64,000 nt of DNA, taken from JBBSBL01 sp963735885. GTDB taxonomy: Bacteria > Actinomycetota > Thermoleophilia > Solirubrobacterales > Solirubrobacteraceae. Positions 17,870 to 28,993 of the stretch are shown here, piece after piece (positions within the stretch are counted from its first letter, which is position 1; each line of letters starts with the position of its first letter). Both the position numbers and the translations under genes were made by a program. Location: assembly GCA_963735885.1 (NCBI GenBank), contig CAVTMP010000008.1:186001-250000 (forward strand), in the 5' to 3' direction. Below the pieces are notes generated by a model that did not search any database, was not told the DNA's origin, and was given only the letters and a program-made list of their open reading frames with translations.

Positions 17870-18559
17870 CTACTGGAGGTCGCGTTCCGAGATCAGGCCG
17901 GCGTAGATGGCCCGTTCGACCACACGGACCCGCCGCTGGTCCCGGGGCAGCTCCTCGACGCCGAACTTCGCGAACAGCACGCGGAGATGCGTCCTCACCG
18001 CGGTGACGGACAGGAAGAGCTCGTCGGCGAGCTGTTGGTCGACGGATGGGCCGGCGAACGCGTTCCCACCCTTGGAGTAGAGACGGCACAGCGCCACCAG
18101 CACGCGGCGCTGCGTGGTCGAGAGGTCCACCGTGGCCGGGGTCTCGTCCCCGACCGGCCCCGCCTGCTCGTCGACCCGGGGAGAACGGAAGGTCACGGTG
18201 ATGGCGCCGAAGCGCACGCTGTCGCCGTCGTTCAGGCGACGCCGGCCGCTCAGGCGCTCGTCGTTGACGAACGTGCCGTTGCGCGACAGGCCATCGTCGA
18301 CCACCGTCCAGCCGTCCTCGACCGGCTCGAACCGGGCGTGGAGGCGGGAGACCTGCTCGTCCCAGTCGAGCACGAGGTCCGACGACGGCCGGCGTCCGAC
18401 CGAGGCGTGCGCCAGGCCGGGCTCGAAGGTGAAGAGCTGCTGCTTGTCGTCGCCGTCCCGGTAGAGGAGGAACGGCCGGCCCGCGCGCTCCGCCTCGATG
18501 CGAGCCTTCATCTCGGAGATGGACTGGGCACCGGCGGGAGGATTCGCGGACACGCCCAT
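17870..18559 (-). CDS. FHA-domain protein with C-terminal helix-turn-helix-like region
   Basis: A 229-residue cytosolic protein. Residues about 30-125 form an FHA domain with the phosphothreonine-binding signature (GRRPSSDLVLD, SRLHARF, SRNGTFVNDERL). The C-terminal about 85 residues (TTQRRVLVALCRLY, ADELFLSVTAVRTHLRVLFAKFG) resemble the winged-helix/LuxR-like module of FHA transcription factors, so it may bind DNA or RNA polymerase in a phosphorylation-dependent way. It is encoded immediately upstream of a soluble kinase. The ATG at 18559 is preceded by TAAGCT at 18571-18576, 11 nt away. Confidence 0.8.
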   Translation of the reverse strand: MGVSANPPAGAQSISEMKARIEAERAGRPFLLYRDGDDKQQLFTFEPGLAHASVGRRPSSDLVLDWDEQVSRLHARFEPVEDGWTVVDDGLSRNGTFVNDERLSGRRRLNDGDSVRFGAITVTFRSPRVDEQAGPVGDETPATVDLSTTQRRVLVALCRLYSKGGNAFAGPSVDQQLADELFLSVTAVRTHLRVLFAKFGVEELPRDQRRVRVVERAIYAGLISERDLQ

Positions 18560-18633
18560 CGTCGACGGGGAGCTTACCGCCGTCGAGCCGGCCTGCGCCC
18601 GCCTGCGTGGACAGAGGGGCCGCCCGAGATCGT

Positions 18634-21219
18634 CTAGTCGGAGTCGGTCTCGGCCCGCTCCGGCATGTGGGTGGGGCGCTCTCCGAGGGACGTCAGCTGG
18701 TCAGGCTCCGCCGAGACCTCCGGCCGTCCCGCTTCGTCCGGGGCGGGAGCTCGGAAGAGGACGACCGTGTCACCGAAACGGAGCACGTCACCGTCGCGGA
18801 GCGGATGGCGCCCCCTGACGCGCTGGCCGTTGAGGTAGGAGCCGTTGCGAGAGCTGCCGTCGACGAGTGTCCAGCCCTCCGGCACGCGGCGCAGCTCGGC
18901 GTGGCGGCGCGAGATCTCGTTGTCCCAGGTGAGCGCGACGTCGCTGTCGACCCGCCGGCCAACGGTGATCGTGGACGCCTCGGCGTCGAGGTCGACGACG
19001 TGCTGGCTCCCGTGACCGTCGTGGAAGACGACGAAGCTGCGACCGCGCCGCTCGGCCTCGATTCGATGGTGGAGCAGCGCGTCGGCGCGGGTCAGCTGGC
19101 CGGTCTCGGCCAGGGCGATCCCGAGCTTGAGGGTGAGATCCCGCCGTGCCGGATCGTCCTCGGCCAGGAGCGAGATCGCCCGCTCGAGCAGGTTGACCGC
19201 CGGGGCGATGTCGCCGCGGGCGAGGGCGCGGCGTCCGGACGATCCGAGTCGAGCGGCGGCCCGGGCGGCGAGCTCGCGGCCTCGCTGGTCGACGGGCCCG
19301 AGCTCCGTCAGGTGGCGATGGGCCCGCTCGAGGTGGTACCCGAGGATCTCGTCGTACTCGCTCGCGCGCTCTCCCGCCGTGCGTTCGAGCCAGTCCGCGA
19401 AGCGCTCGTGGAGGTCGGCGCGGAACTCCTTGAGGATCCCCCGGTACGCCACGTCGCGAACGAGGATGTGCTTGAAGCTGAAGGTCCGCTCGCCCGCGAA
19501 GCGCCCGCCGTCCGGGTGGATCAGGTCTTTGCGCACGAGCGCACGCAGGTGCCGATCGAGCTCAGGCCGGTCGTCGCCGCGGACGAGCTCGAGGACGGCT
19601 CCGGCTCCGAACGAGCTCCCGACGACCGCGGCGGCCTCGACGACGGCTCCCTCGGCCGGATCGAGCCGGTCGAGTCGCGCCGCCAACAGGGCGTGGATGG
19701 TGGGTGGCACCGAGATCCCGGACGGCTCCCGAACCCACGAGACGCCCGTCTCGTCTCGCTTCAGGTCACGCTCGTCGACGAGCATGCGCACGAGCTCCTC
19801 CACGAACAGCGGGTTTCCCTCGCCGGCGGTGAAGACCCGCTTCGAGAGATCGGAGGCCACGCCGGCGTCGCCGATCAGGTGCTCGATGAGCGCGCGGCTC
19901 TGGTCACCGCTCAACGGCTGGAGCTCCATCCTCGTGGCGCCGGCCAGGCCGCCGGCGAAGTCGGGTCTGGCGTCGAGCAGGTCGGCCCGGGCGATGGCCA
20001 CGATCATGATCGGGACCCCCCGGATCGTCCCCGCGAGGTACTCGATCAGCTCGAGGAAGGTGGGCTCACCCCAGTGGACGTCCTCGAAGAGGACGACGAG
20101 CGGCCGTTGACCGGCGGCCGCCTCCAGGAGCTTTCGGACGGCCCAGAAGGTCTCCGTCGGGTACGCGGCGGCGTCGGACAACCCGAGCGCCCCGGCCACG
20201 CGCTCGACGATGGAGGCCCGGTCGTCGTCCGGCGGAAGGACGCGCGCGATCTTGGCCTGTGCCTCCTCGGAGCTCTCGCTGTCGTCGGTCCCCGCGAGCT
20301 CCTCGACGACCTCGCGCAGGGGCCAGAACGTGAGGCCCTCTCCATAGGAGAGGCACCGGCCGACGACGACCGTGGCCGCCCCGCGAAGCGATCCCGCGAA
20401 CTCGTTCGCCAGACGGGACTTTCCCATCCCGGCGGGCCCCAGGATGGTCACGAGCTCGCAGGTTCGCTCGGCGACCGTGCGCTCGAAGGCCTCACGAAGG
20501 CCGGCCAGGTCGCGCTCGCGTCCCACCAGTGGCGAGCCCAGGCGCCGGTCGAGCCCCGCGGCGGGATCCGCGACGTCGACCAGCCGGAAGGCCGAGACGG
20601 GATCGCTCTTCCCCTTGAGGTCCAGTGGCGGCACCGGCTCGACCTGCGCCGCATGGCGGACGAGCTCGAACGTGTGCTCGCCGATGAGGATCTCGCCGGC
20701 CGCCGCGGCCTGCTCGAGCCGGGCAGCGACGTTCACCGCGTCCCCGGTCGCGAAGCCGTGACCCCGCGAGGAATCGCCGGCGATGATCTCGCCGGTGTTC
20801 ACGCCGGTTCGAACCCGCAGCCGCACGCCCCATCGCGCCTCGAGCTCTTCGTTGAGCTCCCCGAGCGCGGTCCGCATCTCGACCGCCGCCCGCACCGCGC
20901 GCAACGCGTCGTCCTCGCGCAACGTGGGAATGCCGAAGACGGCCATGACCGCGTCCCCGATGAACTTCTCGACGGTCCCCCCGTGGCGCTCCAGCGCGTC
21001 CCTCATCGCATCGAAGTAGCGGGTGATCAGCCGCCGCACGGACTCCGGATCGAGTCTCTCGCCCAGGCTCGTCGAGCCGGAGAGGTCGCAGAACACGATC
21101 GTCACGACCTTCCGGAGCTCTTGGCGCGCCGGCGTCGCGGGAGCGAGCGCCATCCCGCACCCCGGACAGAACCGCGCCCCCTCGGGCCCCTCCGCGCCGC
21201 AGTTCGGACACGCGCGCAC
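18634..21219 (-). CDS. Class III nucleotidyl cyclase fused to AAA-type ATPase, helical repeats and FHA domain
   Basis: An 861-residue multidomain signalling protein. A zinc ribbon (CPNC and CPGC, residues 4-21) is followed by a class III cyclase domain (about 36-200) with metal-binding FCDLSGST and IGDAVMAVFG, a Lys in EKFIGD that favours ATP, and the transition-state motif NVAARL. Next come an ATPase with Walker A GPAGMGKS (near 245) and Walker B LVVLFED, about 300 residues of helical repeats, and a C-terminal FHA domain (about 745-815; GRRVDSDVAL, SRRHAEL, SSRNGSYLNG). The FHA domain could tie cyclase activity to nearby kinases. GTG 21219 follows TAGACT by 6 nt: leaderless. Confidence 0.88.
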   Translation of the reverse strand: MRACPNCGAEGPEGARFCPGCGMALAPATPARQELRKVVTIVFCDLSGSTSLGERLDPESVRRLITRYFDAMRDALERHGGTVEKFIGDAVMAVFGIPTLREDDALRAVRAAVEMRTALGELNEELEARWGVRLRVRTGVNTGEIIAGDSSRGHGFATGDAVNVAARLEQAAAAGEILIGEHTFELVRHAAQVEPVPPLDLKGKSDPVSAFRLVDVADPAAGLDRRLGSPLVGRERDLAGLREAFERTVAERTCELVTILGPAGMGKSRLANEFAGSLRGAATVVVGRCLSYGEGLTFWPLREVVEELAGTDDSESSEEAQAKIARVLPPDDDRASIVERVAGALGLSDAAAYPTETFWAVRKLLEAAAGQRPLVVLFEDVHWGEPTFLELIEYLAGTIRGVPIMIVAIARADLLDARPDFAGGLAGATRMELQPLSGDQSRALIEHLIGDAGVASDLSKRVFTAGEGNPLFVEELVRMLVDERDLKRDETGVSWVREPSGISVPPTIHALLAARLDRLDPAEGAVVEAAAVVGSSFGAGAVLELVRGDDRPELDRHLRALVRKDLIHPDGGRFAGERTFSFKHILVRDVAYRGILKEFRADLHERFADWLERTAGERASEYDEILGYHLERAHRHLTELGPVDQRGRELAARAAARLGSSGRRALARGDIAPAVNLLERAISLLAEDDPARRDLTLKLGIALAETGQLTRADALLHHRIEAERRGRSFVVFHDGHGSQHVVDLDAEASTITVGRRVDSDVALTWDNEISRRHAELRRVPEGWTLVDGSSRNGSYLNGQRVRGRHPLRDGDVLRFGDTVVLFRAPAPDEAGRPEVSAEPDQLTSLGERPTHMPERAETDSD

Positions 21220-21225
21220 GCCAGG

Positions 21226-21289
21226 AGTCTACGGCGGGTGTCCTCACCCGAGTGACACTCTGGCGGGTGCGGCGGGAAAGGCGTAGGGT
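21226..21289. promoter_or_regulatory. Divergent promoter region with two adjacent inverted repeats
   Basis: A minus-strand -10 TAGACT (21226-21231) serves the cyclase gene and a plus-strand -10 TAGGGT (21284-21289) serves the FHA-kinase gene. Between them sit two touching inverted repeats: GGGTG-TCCT-CACCC (21236-21249) and GAGTG-A-CACTC (21250-21260). Their place over the cyclase promoter spacer suggests an operator. Confidence 0.5.
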
Positions 21290-21297
21290 CCGGGCCG

Positions 21298-23189
21298 ATG
21301 GCCGGCGAGCAGCTGCGGTTCACCGACGACACGGGGGGCGGCAAGCCGCTGAAGGTGGAGACCGACCTGCTCATCGGCCGCGCCGCCGCCGAGGAGGAGG
21401 GAAGGCTCGGCGACGATCCCGAGCTCTCGCGCCGCCACGCCCGCGTCGCCCGCGACCCCGATGGCCGGCTGACGATCGAGGACCTCGGGTCGGCGAACGG
21501 GACGTTCGTGAACGACGAGCGCATCGATGCCGCGCGAACGCTCGACTTGGGCGACATCCTCAGGGTGGGCCAGACGGTGCTGCAGGTGACCGACGCCTCG
21601 GGTGGCGTCCCGGAGCAGACGCGAGTGCGAGGGGGAGTCGTCGCCGACGAGCCCGCCGGCGTGGCCGCCGGGGCCGGGGCGCAGCTGTGGGTCACCGACG
21701 GCAGCGCCAAGGGTCGCCGCCTCACGCTGGGGGACGAGTTCGTCATCGGGCGCACGGAGCGGGGAGAGGGGAGGCTGGGCGACGATCCCGAGCTCTCGCG
21801 CCGACACGCCCGCGTCGCCCGCGACGCCGATGGCCGGCTGACCATCGAGGATCTCGGGTCGGCGAACGGGACGTTCGTGAACGGCGTGCGCGTGCGCGAG
21901 CGCGCAGGCGCTGAAGGCCGGCGACGTGGTACGGGTCGGCGGGACGACCCTGGAGTTGAAGGAGCCCGGGCCCGCGGCCCGCCAGCCCCGCGCCCGCCGG
22001 CCCCGCCCCGGCACGCCCGCGCCGCGCCGCGGCCAGCCCTCACGCCGCCCCGGCACGCCCGCAACCCGCCCCGGCACGCCCGCAACCCGCCCCGGAGGCC
22101 CCGGCAGACCGGGAGCGGGTCGCCGCCGCCGACCTCCCGCCGGGCTCCGTCTTCGCCGGGTGCCGTGTCGAGGAGGTCATCGGCCGCGGAGACATGGGGG
22201 TCGTCTACCGGGCCGAGGAGCTGGCGCTCCAGCGCCGGGTCGCCCTCAAGCTCATCCTCCCCGAGTACTCGCAGGACGAGCACTTTCGCGAGCGCTTTCG
22301 GCGCGAGTCGAAGGTCGCCGCCTCGATCGACCACCCCAACGTCATTCCCATCCTCGAGGCGGGCGACGAGGATGGCGCGCTCTTCATCACGATGCGCCTC
22401 GTCGAGGGGACCGACCTGCGTGCGCTGATCGACGCGGAAGGGCGCATCGATCCGCTCCGGGCCGCGCGCATCGTCCGCCAGGTCGGTGCCGGCCTCGACG
22501 CGGCCCACAAGCGCGGTCTGGTGCACCGCGATGTCAAGCCGGCCAACGTGCTGCTCGCGCGCGCCGACCACGTGTATCTCAGCGACTTCGGGCTCGCGAA
22601 GCGCGCCGCCTCGGTCGGCGGGCTGACGCGGCAGGGATCCATCCTCGCGCGCGTCGAGTACGCGGCGCCCGAGCAGATCACGAACGATCGCGTCGACGCA
22701 CGCACCGACATCTACGCGCTCGGCTGCCTGCTCTTCGAGGCCCTGACGGGGGAGGCGCCGTTCGCCACATGGGAGGGGGAGGGCCCGGCGATGCTGGCCC
22801 ACCTCAACGCCCCGCGCCCCTCGCCCGTGGAGCTGTGCCCCGACCTGCCCAGCCAGTTCGACGAGGTGGTACGCCGAGCGATGGCGATCGAACCACGCGA
22901 GCGCTATCCGTCGGCGGGCGACCTGGGGGAAGCGGCGCTCGCCGCCGCGGACGGGCTGCGGCGGGCGGGTCCGGAGTCCGGAGTCGCCACCGGGGAGGCG
23001 GCGGCGCTCGGCGCCGCCCCGCGACCATCCCCTTCCCGCGAGCCGGCGTCTGGCGCCAACGGCAAGGAGGCCGATGCCGACCGCCCGCGCGCCGGCTCCG
23101 ATGCGCTTCGCTGGGGTATCGCCCTGGCCGCCCTGGCGATCCTCGCCGTCGGCATGGTCGCTGCGCTGGGGGCCATCGCGAAGCTGTGA
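21298..23189 (+). pseudogene. Double FHA-domain Ser/Thr kinase, interrupted by two +1 frameshifts
   Basis: After removing two single-base insertions this gene encodes about 630 residues. Two tandem FHA domains (each with LGDDPELSRRHARVARD and LGSANGTFVN, nearly identical, so a recent internal duplication) are joined by a Pro/Ala-rich linker to a kinase domain (VALKL, HRDVKPAN, SDFGLAKR) and end in a single C-terminal membrane helix. Frame 1 changes to frame 2 near 21901 in an alternating GC run and to frame 0 between about 21955 and 22000. All conserved blocks survive, so consensus errors are as likely as inactivation. ATG 21298 lies 8 nt after TAGGGT: leaderless. Confidence 0.8.
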
Positions 23190-23298
23190 CCCGGCTTCGG
23201 GCGCCCGGGCGCGGCTCGAGGTCGGCGCGGCGGGCCCGGCGCTCGAGCCGCTGGGCACCTGGGCGCAGTGCCGGGAGAGGTGGGCCTCGGGCTCCCCC

Positions 23299-23328
23299 TT
23301 GCCTCGTTCCCCCGGCGGGGTCTAGCAT
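23299..23328 (+). promoter_or_regulatory. Promoter of the kinase/GH5 unit
   Basis: TTGCCT (23299-23304), an 18-nt spacer and TAGCAT (23323-23328) precede the GTG at 23349 by 20 nt; no Shine-Dalgarno is evident. Confidence 0.55.
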
Positions 23329-23348
23329 GGGGCCAATGGTGCGGCATC

Positions 23349-25363
<2,015 letters not shown>

Positions 25364-25367
<4 letters not shown>

Positions 25368-26440
25368 GGGTCGTCCGCCTGGGCCGCATCCTGCTGGCCC
25401 TGACTGCGCTGAGCTTGCTGTGCGCCCCATCGGCGACGGCGGGGCTGCACGTGAGCGGGGCCCATCTGGTCGACCACGGCCGGGTGGTGCGGCTGCTCGG
25501 CGTCAACCGCTCGGGAACCGAGTACATGTGCACGGGCGGCTTCGGCGACGTCTTCGACGGCCCTCACGATCAGCGCTCGGTCGCTGCCATGCGGACCTGG
25601 CGCATCAACGCCGTCCGCGTCCCGCTGAACGAGAGCTGCTGGCTCGGCGTGGGCGGCCTCCGCAAGTGGGCCCGCCACTACCGCCGCGCGGTCGCGCGGT
25701 TCGTCGGGCTGCTCCGCCGCAATCACCTCTACGTGATCCTCGAGGACCACGTGAGCGCGCCCGGTCGACGCGCGGCCCGCGACCTGCTGCCGATGCCCGC
25801 GGCCGAGCACTCGCCCGCCTTCTGGCGCTCGGTCGGCGGCCACTTCCGCCGCACCTCGGGGGTCCTGTTCGAGCTCTACAACGAGCCGCACGGCGTGGGC
25901 TGGCGCTGCTGGCTGCACGGCTGTCGCGTGCCGGGTGGGCGGTCGCCGAACCGGCACATACCGTACCCGGCCTACCGCGCCGCCGGGATGCAGAGCCTCC
26001 TGCGTTCGCTGCGCTCGACCGGCGCTCGCCAGCCGGTGCTCCTCAGCGGCCTCGTGTTCGCCCGGGATCTGTCGCGCTGGCTCCGCTACCGGCCAAGGGA
26101 TCCCGCCCGGCAGCTCGTCGCCTCGCTCCACACGTACGGCCCGCCCACCGCCTTTCACGCCGCCCCCTGCCTCAGCGCCTGCCGCCGCGTGGTCGCGCGG
26201 ATCGCCCGCCGGCATCCGGTGGTCGCCGGCGAGATCGGCGAGTACGACTGCGCGCACGGATACATCGACGACTTCATGTCATGGGCCGACCGCCAGGGCA
26301 TCTCGTACCTGGGCTGGGCCTGGGACGCCGTGACGCCGGGTGGCTGGCAGTGCGGGAGCGGGCCGGCGCTGATCGAGAGCTACCACGGCACCCCGACCCG
26401 TTTCGGCGTGGGCCTGCGCGATCACCTGCGAGCCCTCTAG
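25364..26440 (+). CDS. Secreted GH5-family glycoside hydrolase, apparent CTG start
   Basis: A 358-residue secreted enzyme. A signal peptide (VRLGRILLALTALSLLC, then cleavage after SATA) leads to a GH5 cellulase-like barrel with acid/base Glu174 in LYNEPHG and nucleophile Glu290 in VVAGEIGEY. The family cleaves beta-glucans or mannans. No ATG, GTG or TTG lies in frame anywhere near the signal peptide; the only reasonable start is CTG at 25364, which overlaps the kinase stop as CTGA, matching the ATGA/GTGA couplings elsewhere in this window. The product should be exported and may act on the polymer made by the 12.8-17 kb operon; that link is speculative. Confidence 0.8.
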
Positions 26441-26639
26441 CTCCTCCCAGTCCCCCGGCTTCCCAGCCCTGATCTCCCCGCCCTCGGAACCGTCACCCCA
26501 GAGGCACGACCGTGACTCCCTCGTCCCACGCCGCGCCGGACCCTCGTCGCGAGGTTTACCCGGCGTTGACGATGGCTTCGCCCGAGGTTGGCTCGCCGGA
26601 CGTACCGTCAGGCCGGCTCATCGATTCAAGGAGCGAGTG

Positions 26640-27143
26640 ATGCGAAGGGTCCTCACGCCGGCGTTCGCGGCCGTGGCGGTGTCGGTGCTCGTGGCCGCGT
26701 GCGGGAGCGGGTCGAGCTCATCCGCCGCGAGGTCCACGACCACGACGGGCACGGTGATCGTCACGACGGCGTCGAACCCGACGCTCGGCCGCCGGGTGCT
26801 CGTCGACGCGCACGGCCTGACGCTCTACCGCCTCAGCGGCGAGGGCGCGGGCAAGTTCATCTGCACCGGGTCGTGCACCAAGCTCTGGCATCCGCTCGCC
26901 GCGAGCTCGCGGGCCGCGCCGAGCGGGACCGTCGAGTCGCTGGGCACGATCAAGCGTCCCGACGGCACCCTGCAGGTGACCTTCCGGGGAATGCCGCTCT
27001 ACACGTTCGCGCAGGACCGCAAGCCGGCCGACGCGAAGGGCCAGGGCATCAAGGACGTCGGCACCTGGAACGCCGTCTCGACCACCCGCGGCGGCGGCGC
27101 ACCGACACCGGCGCAGACGACGCCGGGCCGCAGCGGCTACTGA
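26640..27143 (+). CDS. COG4315-type secreted-repeat lipoprotein
   Basis: A 167-residue lipoprotein with a signal peptide and lipobox (LVAAC, near residue 20), a Ser/Thr-rich tether, and two copies of the 'secreted repeat of unknown function' (Lipoprotein_15): VLVDAHGLTLYRLSG with ICTGSCTKLWHPL, and QVTFRGMPLYTFAQDRKPAD. The family is common in Actinobacteria; its role is unknown. ATG 26640 is preferred over the GTG directly before it because AAGGAG (26628-26633) sits 6 nt upstream. The 199 bp upstream of it contain no gene I can recognise. Confidence 0.85.
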   Translation: MRRVLTPAFAAVAVSVLVAACGSGSSSSAARSTTTTGTVIVTTASNPTLGRRVLVDAHGLTLYRLSGEGAGKFICTGSCTKLWHPLAASSRAAPSGTVESLGTIKRPDGTLQVTFRGMPLYTFAQDRKPADAKGQGIKDVGTWNAVSTTRGGGAPTPAQTTPGRSGY

Positions 27144-27179
27144 CCGAGATCTCCGTGCTCGACGGCGGCGCTCGCGATA

Positions 27180-27251
27180 TGGGCGCGGCTGGGCTCGAAC
27201 CAGCGACCTCTCGCGTGTGAAGCGAGCGCTCTCCCGCTGAGCTACGCGCCC
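27180..27251 (-). tRNA. trnV: tRNA-Val (CAC)
   Basis: A complete cloverleaf on the minus strand: acceptor GGGCGCG/CGCGCCC, D-arm GCTC/GAGC, anticodon stem CTCGC/GCGAG enclosing loop TTCACAC (anticodon CAC), and T-arm GCTGG/CCAGC with loop TTCGAGC. The discriminator is A and CCA is not encoded. Confidence 0.95.
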
Positions 27252-27285
27252 GGGAAGCTCGGATCGTACCGGCGCGGCGCCCCGT

Positions 27286-27778
27286 TCAGGGCCGGAGGTC
27301 GAGCACGCGCAGGCCGTGGTCGGCGGCCAGCCGCTCGGCGATGAGCGAGCGGTGGCAGGCCTCGGGGTCGCGCTCGACGCAGAGCAGGGCGGACACGCCG
27401 TCGGGCGGCAGCTCCGCGAGGAGGGCGTCGAGATCGACGGCGTCGAGGATCTCGGCGACGTAGCGGCGGCGGTACTCGGGCGCGAGCGCCGCGCGGGAGC
27501 GCTTGCCGACGCCCGCGCGGTCGTCCTCGCGGTACTGCACGTGGCGGAGCTCGGTCGTCGGCGCGAGGTCCGTGCGGTGGAGGTAGTCGATGCCCGCGTC
27601 GGCCAGCATCGCCTGGAGGCGCGCGGAGTTCGCCCAGGCGTACTCGCTGCCGCGCACGCCGCGGCGCTGGCGCACGTCGACGACGAGCCGCACGCCCGCG
27701 TCGCGGAGAGCCCTCGACGAACGCCTGGGCCGTGAAGCCGTAGACCCCGATCGTGGCGATCTCGCCCACGCGCGCCAT
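27286..27778 (-). pseudogene. DUF488 family protein with a +1 frameshift
   Basis: A member of the DUF488 family of about 160 residues after correction; biochemical function is unknown. The N-terminus MARVGEIATIGVYGFTAQAFVE reads from ATG 27778 in one frame, and ALRDAGVRLVVDVRQRRGVRG to the end in another. The switch needs one G removed from the GGG run near 27714-27716. The family-typical Cys-x6-CHR motif (CVERDPEACHR) near the C-terminus and the VDVR motif are intact, so it may be functional if the extra base is a sequencing error. The next gene diverges from it. Confidence 0.75.
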
Positions 27779-27853
27779 CCTCGCAGCCGGGCGGGCCTGC
27801 AACACGACATACGTGCTCGCCACCCGCTGGGTCTACCCTCGGCCGCACACGCG

Positions 27854-28939
27854 ATGTCCACCGAGCTCGCCCCCTCCCACCCCGGGACCGAAGAGCGTCG
27901 GCCCGCGCCGCCGCCCTTCGGCACCGTCGTCGTCCCCGTCTACAACGAGCGCGAGTCCGTCGAGGGGCTGCTCGGCGAGATCGAAGCGGGCTGCGCGCCG
28001 ACCGGGGCGCCGTGGGAGATCCTCTTCGTCGACGACGGATCGACGGACGGCACCGGCGATCTGGTCGAGACGCTGATCGCGTCCCACCCGGGCCTGCGGC
28101 TCGTGCGGCTGCGCCGGAACTTCGGGAAGTCGGCGGCCCTGAGCGCCGGCTTCGAGCACGCGCGTGGCGAGGTCATCGTCACGCTCGACGGGGACGGGCA
28201 GGACGACCCGGCGGAGATCCCGCGCCTCATCGCCCCGATCGTGGACGACGGGTACGACCTCGTCTCCGGATGGAAGAAGGAGCGTCGCGACCCGACCGAG
28301 AAGCGGGCGCCGTCGCGGCTCTTCAACCGGGTCACCGCACGGCTCTCCGGGCTCCCGCTGCACGACTTCAACTGCGGGCTCAAGGCGTATCGCGGCGCGT
28401 GCGCACGCTCGCTCGAGCTCTACGGGGAGCAGCACCGCTTCATCCCGGTGATCGGCTTCCAGCGCGGCTGGCGGATCACGGAGCTCACGGTGAACCATCG
28501 CGAGCGGCGCCACGGCCGCTCGAAGTTCGGGATCGAGCGCTACCTCCGCGGCTTCCTCGACCTCACCACCGTCCTCTTCATCGGCCGCTACCAGTACCGG
28601 CCGCTGCACCTCTTCGGCCCCCTCGGGCTCGGGTGCATGTTCCTCGGCCTCGTGATCTCGACCTGGCTGACGATCGAGTGGATCGGCGGCGAGTCGCTCT
28701 CGCGCCGGCCGCTGCTCATCCTCGGCGTGCTGCTGATCGTCGTCGGCGTCCAGCTCCTCACCTTCGGGCTGATGAGCGAGATGATCGCCGCCGCGCGTCA
28801 GGACGTCCGCGGGCGGCAGGTGCGCGCGCTGCAGGTCGAGCGGGTCGTCGGCGCCGGGCCGCGCCCGGAGCCCGAGGCGGTGCGCCCCGGCCCGGCCGGG
28901 CCGTCCGGCGCCCCATCGCCGACGGAGAAACGTCCATGA
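27854..28939 (+). CDS. Polyprenyl-phosphate sugar transferase-like GT2 with two C-terminal membrane helices
   Basis: A 361-residue family 2 glycosyltransferase of the DPM1/GtrB type, which transfers hexose from a nucleotide sugar to a polyprenyl phosphate. Visible are VVVPVYNERES, VDDGSTDGT, the DxD-type LDGDGQDDP, the acceptor-loop QHRFIPVIGFQRG, and HGRSKFG followed by two membrane helices. A Pro-rich tail of about 40 residues follows. Its product is the kind of donor used by GT-C enzymes such as the GT39 protein at 12854-14398. The ATG at 27854 lies 14 nt after TACCCT (27834-27839). Confidence 0.85.
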   Translation: MSTELAPSHPGTEERRPAPPPFGTVVVPVYNERESVEGLLGEIEAGCAPTGAPWEILFVDDGSTDGTGDLVETLIASHPGLRLVRLRRNFGKSAALSAGFEHARGEVIVTLDGDGQDDPAEIPRLIAPIVDDGYDLVSGWKKERRDPTEKRAPSRLFNRVTARLSGLPLHDFNCGLKAYRGACARSLELYGEQHRFIPVIGFQRGWRITELTVNHRERRHGRSKFGIERYLRGFLDLTTVLFIGRYQYRPLHLFGPLGLGCMFLGLVISTWLTIEWIGGESLSRRPLLILGVLLIVVGVQLLTFGLMSEMIAAARQDVRGRQVRALQVERVVGAGPRPEPEAVRPGPAGPSGAPSPTEKRP

Positions 28940-28993
28940 GGAAGCCTGGTGCGATGAGGTGTGCGCGGGTAGCATCGCGCCGATGAGGCGGCC

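Noticed and set aside
26588..27220. Frame ending in AGLEPATSRV
   Set aside because: The peptide is a translation of the tRNA-Val gene and its flank; the real genes are the lipoprotein at 26640 and the tRNA.
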